Assembly (NCBI RefSeq): GCF_000259075.1 | Contig: NZ_AJKI01000026.1 | Span: 1-64,000, forward strand | DNA: 64,000 nt | Direction: 5' to 3' | Source: Marinilabilia salmonicolor JCM 21150 | Lineage (GTDB): Bacteria; Bacteroidota; Bacteroidia; Bacteroidales; Marinilabiliaceae | Shown here: positions 17,788 to 23,887 of the stretch, piece after piece | Layout: each line of letters starts with the position of its first letter | How positions within the stretch are numbered: position 1 is the first letter of the stretch | Translations under genes and position numbers: made by a program | Notes under the pieces: generated by a model | The model's input: the letters and a program-made list of their open reading frames with translations, nothing else | What the model was told of the DNA's origin: nothing | The model's database searches: none

Positions 17788-18177
17788 ATGAACGAATTAG
17801 AAAAAACCATCCAAACCATGGATTTCCAGTATTTTGCAACCGGCCAACATAAAGTTGAGCCGGAAGCATTCCTGAAAACCGAAAAAGCATTGCTGTTAGA
17901 TGTCCGTTCGAAAGAGGAAATGGAGACAGTACAATTCCCCCTTAAACACCACGTTGATTTACTCGAAATCCCGGCACATGAGATTCCTTCCAGAATTGAA
18001 GAAATTCCTAAAGACAAATTCTTAGGTGTTTTTTGTTCTTCAGGCGTCCGATGTGTCATGATATTTCTTTACCTGAAGAGCAAAGGATTTGAGCAGGTAA
18101 GGATTTTGGAAGGTGGTTACACAAAACTTTTCCAGGCCCTGATGCCCGGGAAAATTTACAAACATCTAAACCAATAG
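17788..18177 (+). CDS. Rhodanese-domain sulfurtransferase
   Basis: This 129-residue single rhodanese domain has the DVRSKEEM motif and the active loop CSSGVRC (catalytic Cys about residue 84), followed by GGYTKLFQA. It would carry persulfide sulfur in the cytoplasm. It is followed after 4 bp by a TauE/SafE permease, so sulfur transfer and sulfite or sulfur export are probably linked, as in persulfide-response operons (CstR/BigR type) of other bacteria. Substrate not known. Confidence 0.87.
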   Translation: MNELEKTIQTMDFQYFATGQHKVEPEAFLKTEKALLLDVRSKEEMETVQFPLKHHVDLLEIPAHEIPSRIEEIPKDKFLGVFCSSGVRCVMIFLYLKSKGFEQVRILEGGYTKLFQALMPGKIYKHLNQ

Positions 18178-18181
18178 CGCT

Positions 18182-18970
18182 ATGAGTATCTGGATATTAG
18201 GCCTGATAATATTTGGCATTGCGGCGCTCATGACAACAACCGGCCGGGGGGGAGGAAACTTTTATGTCCTCACCCTGGCCCTGACGGGCATTGCAATGCA
18301 CGAAGCTGCTACAACCGGCCAGTTTATCCTGATTGCATCTTCAGTGACAGCCACGTTCTTTTTTGGCAAAAAAAAGGTTACCGACTGGAAGTTGGTGCTG
18401 CATATCGGAGGAATAACACTGGTTTCGGCCTTTCTGGGTGGATTTTTTTCAGACGTGTTTGGCAGCCAAATGCTGAAAATTATTTTTGCCGTGTTTATTG
18501 CCATTGCCTCCATTTTAATGCTGAAACCGGTAAAGGAAGGTCCAAAACAAAACAGCAAATTCAGGGTTAAACTAAGATCGGGAGCAATCACTTATCACAT
18601 CAACCTGTTCATCTTTATCCCAATTGTGCTCATCACCGGCTTTGTTTCGGGAATGGTGGGCATTTCTGGCGGTTCGTTCCTGGTTCCGTTGATGGTTCTT
18701 GGCGTGGGCGTCCCCATGCACATCGCTGTTGGCACCTCCACCACTCTGGTGATGATAACTGCTACAGCTGGTTTCCTGGGACACATGAGCACTGGTCATT
18801 TTGACCCGTCACTGGCTTTTCCGCTGGCAATTGCAGGTGCTATTGGAGGCTATTTGGGGACACACATGACGGTAAAAATCCCATCCAAGAAACTGAAACT
18901 TATTTTTGCCGGAACTTCGCTTCTGGCAGCTTTGATAATGGTTCTAAATACTTTAGCATCCGGCACATAA
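18182..18970 (+). CDS. TauE/SafE-family sulfite/sulfur-compound permease
   Basis: This 262-residue protein has about eight membrane helices and the repeated GxxxGxxGxGGG-type segments of TauE/SafE (near the N-terminus around GRGGGNFY and near residue 160 around VGISGGSFLVP). The family exports sulfite or sulfoacetate, or imports thiosulfate-like anions. It is coupled to the rhodanese gene (4-bp gap), which supports a role in clearing sulfite made during persulfide detoxification. The direction and substrate are inferred. Confidence 0.87.
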   Translation: MSIWILGLIIFGIAALMTTTGRGGGNFYVLTLALTGIAMHEAATTGQFILIASSVTATFFFGKKKVTDWKLVLHIGGITLVSAFLGGFFSDVFGSQMLKIIFAVFIAIASILMLKPVKEGPKQNSKFRVKLRSGAITYHINLFIFIPIVLITGFVSGMVGISGGSFLVPLMVLGVGVPMHIAVGTSTTLVMITATAGFLGHMSTGHFDPSLAFPLAIAGAIGGYLGTHMTVKIPSKKLKLIFAGTSLLAALIMVLNTLASGT

Positions 18971-19043
18971 CCTCTGGCCACATTCCGGTCGTTGATTACA
19001 AGCGTCGGAAGAATCCAGGTTTTATAATAGGTCATTAGACAAA

Positions 19044-19439
19044 TCAACACCCGTTACATCCTCCGGTACAATTACATCCTTTCCCTGAATCGATAATGCT
19101 ATCCCATGGAAAACCTTTGGCTTTCCAAGCCAAAATGCCACCATCGAGATTAAATGCCGACGGATATCCCTGTCGGTTTAGCAAGTTGACGATTTTGCTG
19201 CTTCGCACTCCGGCACGGCACACCACAATAATTGTTTGTTCTTTATAAATAGTTTCCAGGCGTTCTATGAAAACCGACATGGGATGGTATTCAACCCGGT
19301 CATGATCAATCCAGTCAATATCGGTTTCATAACTTTCGCGTACATCAATTAAGATTGTATCCGGGTTGTCAAGCAACGTAAAAGCCTCTTCGGGACTGAT
19401 ATGCCTGACCCCTTCGATGTGAAATTCCTGTATTCTCAT
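19044..19439 (-). CDS. Rhodanese-domain protein with Cys-rich tail
   Basis: This 131-residue protein has a GlpE-like rhodanese domain with LIDVRESYETD and the active loop CRAGVRSS (Cys about residue 84). The extreme C-terminus GCNCTGGCNGC holds four Cys and looks like a metal or sulfur binding tail. It is convergent with the TauE gene, and on the minus strand follows the permease and the broken thioredoxin, so it may be the last gene of that operon. The tail is unusual for GlpE-type proteins. Confidence 0.85.
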   Translation of the reverse strand: MRIQEFHIEGVRHISPEEAFTLLDNPDTILIDVRESYETDIDWIDHDRVEYHPMSVFIERLETIYKEQTIIVVCRAGVRSSKIVNLLNRQGYPSAFNLDGGILAWKAKGFPWDSIIDSGKGCNCTGGCNGC

Positions 19440-19495
19440 AACACCAGCTTTCCGGCTTTAATATTGCAACATTCGGTCTGGTTTTTTTTATCGCT

Positions 19496-19693
19496 TCATT
19501 TTCCATCTTCCAGCCAATTTTTTAAAGTGATTTTGGTAGAAATTTTCCCTTGTGACAGTACTTTTCCTTCCACAACCAAAGCGGGAGTCATCATCACACC
19601 GAATTTTCCTATTTCAGCGAAGTCAGTTACTTTCTAAACCTTTGCATTAATTCCGTTTTCATCTATCAATTCCTTACAAAGATTTTCAAGCTT
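19496..19693 (-). pseudogene. Broken small thioredoxin downstream of permease
   Basis: Reading this stretch on the minus strand gives a protein that matches the small redox protein at 22724-22954 (shared pattern ..MTPALVVEGKVL..G..), from KLENLCKEL to WLEDGK. It lacks the N-terminal 12 or so residues with the CxxC site, which would have been where the permease gene ends, and has an in-frame TAG at 19634-19636 (where the family has Glu or Ala). The start and active site are lost, so it is a pseudogene. Permeases of this type are usually followed by such a thioredoxin, which explains its place. Confidence 0.8.
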
Positions 19694-19702
19694 AATATAA
19701 TA

Positions 19703-21022
19703 CTAATAAAAGGTTCCGAAAAGAAGCCCTGAGACGGTAGCCATAACCACCACAAGTCCGATATAAACCAAAGTTTTTTGCGTTCCCATCACCCCTCGAA
19801 TCACCAGCATGTTGGGTAATGACAATGACGGTCCGGCCAGCAACAGTGCCAAAGCGGGACCTTTTCCCATTCCTGCAGCCATCAATCCCTGCAGAATAGG
19901 GACTTCGGTAAGAGTTGCAAAATACATGAACGCACCGACAATAGAGGCAAAAAAGTTGGAAAACAATGAATTACCACCAACCAATGAGGTAATCCAGCTT
20001 TCGGGAATAATTCCGGCCATAGCAGTATCGTCATGCGTAGAACCCAGTAAAAAACCGGCTGTTACCACACCAATAGCCAGAAGTGGCATAATCTGTTTGG
20101 TAAAGTCCCAGGCAGACATTGTCCACTCCCGGTTTTCGTCATGTTTTTTATCGGTAAGTGTAATAATACTCAAAGCTGCAATACCAACTACCATCGGCAC
20201 AAGTGGCGAAGTGGTCAGAAAAGCTGATGCGGCAGTTGCAATAACACCAAGTGCTACATACTGCCATCTCAGTTTCAGAATAAAAATAAGTGAGAAAACT
20301 AATAATATAGAAAAGAAAGAGGTAATGTACCACTTATTGGCCCACAACCAGTAAAAACCACCACTGGTCACATCATCACCGGGTTTTCCCCAGTTGGCAA
20401 AAACCAAAATCAGTACCAGCGTAAAAAAGTGAAAGGCCGTTTGCCACATGGGACGTTCTTCCGGGACATCAGGAAAATTCAACTGCTCTTCCCGCTTTAC
20501 TTTCTCTTCCTTGCGATAAATGAGCGACATTGCAGAACCGATTACTACGGCAAAAACCACTGCACCAATGATTCGGGCAATCCCCATTTCAATTCCTAAA
20601 ATACGGGCAGTAAGAATAATGGCCAGGATATTGATAGCAGGGCCGCTGTACAAAAAAGCAATGGCAGGTCCTAATCCGGCACCCCGTTTATGAATACTAG
20701 AAAAAAGCGGCAGTATCGTACAACTACAAACAGCCAGAATGGTTCCGGAAACCGATGCTACGGTATAAGCCACCCATTTTTTTGCTTTGGCGCCGAAGTA
20801 TTTCATCACCGCACCCTGGCTAACGAATACAGCAATTACCCCGGCTATAAAGAAAGCAGGCAACAAACATAGTATCACATGTTCCTGCGCATACCATTTG
20901 GTCAGGTCGAAGGTAGCCATGATGGCTTCCTGAAAACGGGCACTGTCCAATGGCATAAAAAAGGCAAAAAGAAATACTGCTATAATCCAGCCTAATATTT
21001 TTAGTTCTTTTTTTATTTCCAT
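19703..21022 (-). CDS. DUF318/ArsP-like permease
   Basis: This 439-residue protein (from MEIKKELKILG) has about ten membrane helices and the DUF318 (ArsP_1) motifs AVCSCTILPLFSSIHKRGAG (Cys pair) and LYSGPAINILA, repeated in a related form LLAGPSLSLPNML near the C-terminus. Related proteins export trivalent organoarsenicals (ArsP) or transition metals. I chose the inner ATG because the upstream 21 codons lie in repeat-like DNA. It is on the same strand as arsEFG but 534 bases away, separated by palindromic elements. With ArsM upstream in the window, methylarsenite export is a reasonable guess. Confidence 0.85.
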   Translation of the reverse strand: MEIKKELKILGWIIAVFLFAFFMPLDSARFQEAIMATFDLTKWYAQEHVILCLLPAFFIAGVIAVFVSQGAVMKYFGAKAKKWVAYTVASVSGTILAVCSCTILPLFSSIHKRGAGLGPAIAFLYSGPAINILAIILTARILGIEMGIARIIGAVVFAVVIGSAMSLIYRKEEKVKREEQLNFPDVPEERPMWQTAFHFFTLVLILVFANWGKPGDDVTSGGFYWLWANKWYITSFFSILLVFSLIFILKLRWQYVALGVIATAASAFLTTSPLVPMVVGIAALSIITLTDKKHDENREWTMSAWDFTKQIMPLLAIGVVTAGFLLGSTHDDTAMAGIIPESWITSLVGGNSLFSNFFASIVGAFMYFATLTEVPILQGLMAAGMGKGPALALLLAGPSLSLPNMLVIRGVMGTQKTLVYIGLVVVMATVSGLLFGTFY

Positions 21023-21077
21023 GATTTTAAGTTTTGGATCCCAAAATCCTATGGAAGGACTTTGGGGTTCTGAGTTG

Positions 21078-21097
21078 AGACGCACGATCGTGCGTCT
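21078..21097. repeat. Perfect 20-bp palindrome
   Basis: AGACGCACGATCGTGCGTCT is a perfect palindrome followed by TTAC. A nearly identical one occurs at 58469-58488. Both lie shortly upstream of a minus-strand gene start and follow a TTTGGGG-type stretch. REP-like; function unknown. Confidence 0.75.
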
Positions 21098-21107
21098 TTA
21101 CTAATTA

Positions 21108-21258
21108 GTGTTTGTCTATAAAGTCCAACTTCCGCGTTGTTGTTCAAAATCTAAATCCTCAAATACATTAGTATTCTGCGGTTTAGTTTTTTCATACGCC
21201 TTGAATTTGAACTTTCTATCTCAAACACTTGAAAAACGCTTAGTTTATGGACAGACTC
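21108..21258. repeat. Family 1 palindromic element, copy 3
   Basis: This 151-bp element runs from GTGTTTGTCTATAAAG to TTTATGGACAGACTC, flanked by TAATTA (21102-21107 and 21259-21264). Subtype B interior (GCGTTGTTGTTCAAAATC). It abuts copy 4. Confidence 0.75.
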
Positions 21259-21264
21259 TAATTA

Positions 21265-21382
21265 TGCGTCTGTCCAAAAAGTCACGTTTGCTTCCCCGAA
21301 GGATGGGGCAGGCTTTGCAAACGCAACTTCCTGAACCGACACAGCTCCAATTAAAATTTTTCCCGACTTTATAGACGGGCAC
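21265..21382. repeat. Family 1 palindromic element, copy 4
   Basis: This 118-bp copy starts near TGCGTCTGTCC and ends GACTTTATAGACGGGCAC, followed by AAATTA. It shares the TAATTA between itself and copy 3. Its interior is a shortened subtype A with a CCCC/GGGG stem. Confidence 0.65.
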
Positions 21383-21511
21383 AAATTATGTGTCGGAGGC
21401 TTCCCTTCAAAGGGGGCAGAAGATAGCGGAAATAGTTTTTTGTTTTTGAAACGTCAAACTCAATCTCAGCCTTAACCTCAGCCTTAGCCCCAGTCTCTAA
21501 ACCTTGAATCA

Positions 21512-21527
21512 TTCGTAATTTTACGAA
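21512..21527. promoter_or_regulatory. TTCGTAA-TT-TTACGAA dyad, candidate ArsR site
   Basis: A perfect 7-bp inverted repeat with a 2-bp spacer lies between arsG and the permease gene. Its TTCGTAA half also occurs in the dyad before arsE (22989-23006), so it may be a site for the same ArsR. It is now about 490 bases from the permease start, with two palindromic elements in between. Confidence 0.5.
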
Positions 21528-21556
21528 CAATATCCACAAAAAAAGGGCGACTTATT

Positions 21557-22255
21557 TTACAGCAGCAACAAAACCGTATAATAAACCCCAACACCGATAA
21601 ACAAAGCAGCGACTACCCGGCGAAACCAGATTTCAAAGGTCTTTAATTTATTATAGGTACTCCCGATTGATCCTACCGAGAATGCTATGAGCCACGCAAA
21701 AACAATGACCGGAATACCGGTTCCCAGAGCAAAGATGATTGGTAAATAAAGTCCGCTTACACTGGAAACAGTCATGGGAATAAGCATCCCAAAGTAAAGC
21801 ACACCGCTATAAGGACAAAATGCCAGTGCAAAAACAATTCCCAGCAGCAAGACGCCCCAGAAACCTTTTCCCGATTGGTCTTGCATTTTATCAGAAATAG
21901 AGCCGAGACCCGGAATCTTAATATTGATAATGCCCAACATCAGGAGACCAATTAATATCAACACCGGACCAATCACTTTTTCGCCCCATTCCTGAATAAA
22001 ACCGGCAAACTCAAACTGACTGGCTCCAAAAAAGAACAACAATCCGATTCCAGTATAGGAGACACTTCGACCAAGCGTGTAAACCAATCCATTAATGAAA
22101 ACCTGCTTCTGGCTCTCCATATCTTTACTGATAAACCCGATGGCCGTAATATTAGTGGCCAAAGGACAAGGGCTGATGGCAGTCATCAGCCCAAGTAAAA
22201 ATGCGGTAAGCAACGGAAGCTCTGTATTTTCAAGGAGGTTTTGTAACAATTCCAT
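21557..22255 (-). CDS. arsG: ArsG-like aromatic arsenical efflux permease
   Basis: This 232-residue membrane protein has about six helices, a CcdA/DsbD-like layout, and the Cys-Pro motifs ISPCPLATN near the N-terminus and ALAFCPYSGVL in the middle. It matches the ArsG-type permeases placed after arsE and arsF. In the described arsEFG system the ArsE/ArsF pair reduces nitroaromatic arsenicals to amines and ArsG exports them. It is 12 bp downstream of arsF. A thiol-electron transporter (CcdA-like) is the alternative reading. Confidence 0.82.
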   Translation of the reverse strand: MELLQNLLENTELPLLTAFLLGLMTAISPCPLATNITAIGFISKDMESQKQVFINGLVYTLGRSVSYTGIGLLFFFGASQFEFAGFIQEWGEKVIGPVLILIGLLMLGIINIKIPGLGSISDKMQDQSGKGFWGVLLLGIVFALAFCPYSGVLYFGMLIPMTVSSVSGLYLPIIFALGTGIPVIVFAWLIAFSVGSIGSTYNKLKTFEIWFRRVVAALFIGVGVYYTVLLLL

Positions 22256-22267
22256 GAAAAATATCTT

Positions 22268-22699
22268 TTAGAGGGATTCAATCGTCTCTTCAATTTTACT
22301 TTTCAGCTTTTCAGGATTGGTCCGTGCATTCATAAAGGCATAGTTGGTAAGATTTTCCACCATGTCGCCTTTAATAATGAGCAATGTCTGACCACTCACA
22401 TTGTGCTTTTTAATCAACGGATGATCTTTTTCTTCTTCCCGATTGATAGACTTGAAAGAAACATCTTCGCCGTATTTCTCAGCTAAAACCTCTTTGGTAA
22501 CATCTTCCACAGCCTGACAAGTGGCACATCGACGAGTTGCATGAAAATAATAAACTTCAACATCGGAAGCTTCTGTAGTTGCAACTGACTCACTTTCGTT
22601 GTTGTCACTTTTTTGGGCTGATGAATTGCAACATTGTGCTGCTACTGAAACAATGGCCAGCAACATAAAGACAGAAAACGTACTTAATTTCTTTTTCAT
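22268..22699 (-). CDS. arsF: ArsF-like thioredoxin-fold protein
   Basis: This 143-residue protein has a signal peptide with a possible lipobox (VSVAAQCC) and a thioredoxin-like domain (residues 45-143) with the CATC motif in YYFHATRRCATCQAVED, without a cis-Pro of the usual type (NVSGQTLL). It fits the ArsF family of the arsEFG operon, involved in reduction of nitro-organoarsenicals. It lies between the small redox protein and arsG (24 and 12 bp). The location outside the cytoplasm is inferred from the signal. Confidence 0.8.
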   Translation of the reverse strand: MKKKLSTFSVFMLLAIVSVAAQCCNSSAQKSDNNESESVATTEASDVEVYYFHATRRCATCQAVEDVTKEVLAEKYGEDVSFKSINREEEKDHPLIKKHNVSGQTLLIIKGDMVENLTNYAFMNARTNPEKLKSKIEETIESL

Positions 22700-22723
22700 A
22701 ATGACTATAGTTTTAAGGCTGAA

Positions 22724-22954
22724 TTAGCTCAACATCTTTTTCAAAGCGTCATAGGAGGGCAGACTTCCTTTAATCAGTACGTTCCCATCCACAACCAATG
22801 CGGGCGTTTTCGCCACATTATACTGCATGATGTCCATGATATCCTCCACTTTCGCAATATTGGCATCAAGGCCTAATTCTTCCACTGCGTCACGGGTCAA
22901 TTTTTCAAGTGTCTTACACTTAGGGCACCCTGTACCTAATACTTTAATGTCCAT
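22724..22954 (-). CDS. arsE: ArsE-like small redox-active disulfide protein
   Basis: This 76-residue thioredoxin-fold protein has the active site GTGCPKCKTLE and the cis-Pro segment AKTPALVVDG. Small redox proteins of this type accompany DUF318 permeases and arsF/arsG; in this place it corresponds to ArsE. It is first after arsR (67-bp gap that holds a dyad). The broken copy at 19496 is its paralogue, so this intact protein may serve both transporters. Confidence 0.82.
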   Translation of the reverse strand: MDIKVLGTGCPKCKTLEKLTRDAVEELGLDANIAKVEDIMDIMQYNVAKTPALVVDGNVLIKGSLPSYDALKKMLS

Positions 22955-22988
22955 AGATTTTAATCTTTCTAAAAATTAATTGTTCGTT

Positions 22989-23006
22989 GTTCGTAAAACC
23001 ACGAAC
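22989..23006. promoter_or_regulatory. GTTCGT/ACGAAC dyad before arsE
   Basis: GTTCGT and ACGAAC flank a 6-bp AAAACC spacer in the gap between arsR (stop) and arsE (start). An extra GTTCGT lies 7 bases to the left. Likely an ArsR operator or internal promoter control; similar in its half-site to the dyad at 21512. Confidence 0.55.
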
Positions 23007-23021
23007 AAAAATATAAAAAAA

Positions 23022-23342
23022 TCAGAGGGACCAAAAATCTTTGAACATTTTTTTTGCTTCTTCCCAATTTTCTTTGCTGACACAATATTTAACGCGGGGA
23101 GCCTCTATTTCGCCCTGAATCAAACCACTATCTCTCAACTCCTTAAGGTGCTGCGAGAGTGTGGATTTGGCAATCGGTAATTCCTGGGAGAGATCTCCAC
23201 TGTAACAGCAAGACTGACTGCCCAACAACTGCATAATGTAAACTCGAACCGGGTGCCCCAGAGCCTTAGCGTAACGAGCCATTCGCTTTTGAGTTTCGGT
23301 GGGAATAACGGACAGTGAATCCGGATTTATCTTTTCAGACAT
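23022..23342 (-). CDS. arsR: ArsR-family repressor of the arsEFG genes
   Basis: This 106-residue ArsR has the core KALGHPVRVYIMQLL, vicinal cysteines in QSCCYSGDL at the start of the sensing helix, recognition helix IAKSTLSQHLKELRDSGLI and wing Cys in RVKYCVS. The Cys-Cys pair resembles As(III)/organoarsenical-sensing ArsR types. It heads arsE-arsF-arsG on the same strand and probably represses them. It is about 40% alike by eye to the ArsR at 15341. Confidence 0.88.
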   Translation of the reverse strand: MSEKINPDSLSVIPTETQKRMARYAKALGHPVRVYIMQLLGSQSCCYSGDLSQELPIAKSTLSQHLKELRDSGLIQGEIEAPRVKYCVSKENWEEAKKMFKDFWSL

Positions 23343-23485
23343 AACAATGAATTTATTTGTTGCAGCAAAAATAAAGGAATTTTTGAAGACAGCCGTTTTT
23401 AGGAAAAATTGGCCTTTGACCAGTAGGTTATTGATTATTGTTTCATCGTATTAGTGTGTACCTCAATGTTGATTTCGATGTTATT

Positions 23486-23636
23486 AAAGACAAAAATGGC
23501 GAAAGCCATTTCTTGTCTTTTGGGTCCACGAATTAAACGATTATAAAAGCTGTGTTAAGCTTTTTTTTAACGGCGATGCCGTTTAAATTCGCACCATCAG
23601 TGTGAATAATTCGTGGAATTCGAATAATTCGTGGAC
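23486..23636. repeat. Composite hairpin region
   Basis: Four nested structures lie here: AAAGACA..AATGGC-GAAA-GCCATT..TGTCTTT (23486-23520, GNRA-like loop), AAAAGCT/AGCTTTTTTTT, AACGGC-GAT-GCCGTT, and an outer 12-bp perfect inverted repeat GTCCACGAATTA (23524-23535) with TAATTCGTGGAC (23625-23636). GAATAATTCGTGG is also directly repeated with an 18-bp period. It lies upstream of arsR and downstream of nothing coding on plus. Role unknown. Confidence 0.6.
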
Positions 23637-23686
23637 AACAAAAAAATAATTGCGCAGCAATTAATACTGGTAAAACAATCTATTAG

Positions 23687-23860
23687 CCTGATTTATTCAT
23701 GAATCTTCGTTATGAGATGTTCAAATATCAATAAATTCTGCCAACCGCAGAGAAAATTGATGAAGGAAATAGTGAACTATTTTCGAGTCAGTTTTATTGA
23801 GGACGCCTGAATTTAGCAAGTAGTTGAACATTGTAATAGATAATTTATGAATTAATCAGG
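23687..23860. repeat. Family 2 palindromic element, copy C
   Basis: This 174-bp element has imperfect inverted ends of about 37 bp (from CCTGATTTATTCATGAAT to ATGAATTAATCAGG, with ATGTTCAA/TTGAACAT at their inner borders) and a central hairpin with AAAATTGA/TCAGTTTT outer and AAATAGT/ACTATTT inner arms. It lies between arsR and the GH97 gene. Confidence 0.8.
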
Positions 23861-23887
23861 TTAGGTATACACAAGATAAAAATTGGT

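Noticed and set aside
23524-23636. CRISPR-like short repeats (GAATAATTCGTGG twice)
   Set aside because: Only two direct copies 18 bases apart, with no spacers of regular size and no cas genes in the window.
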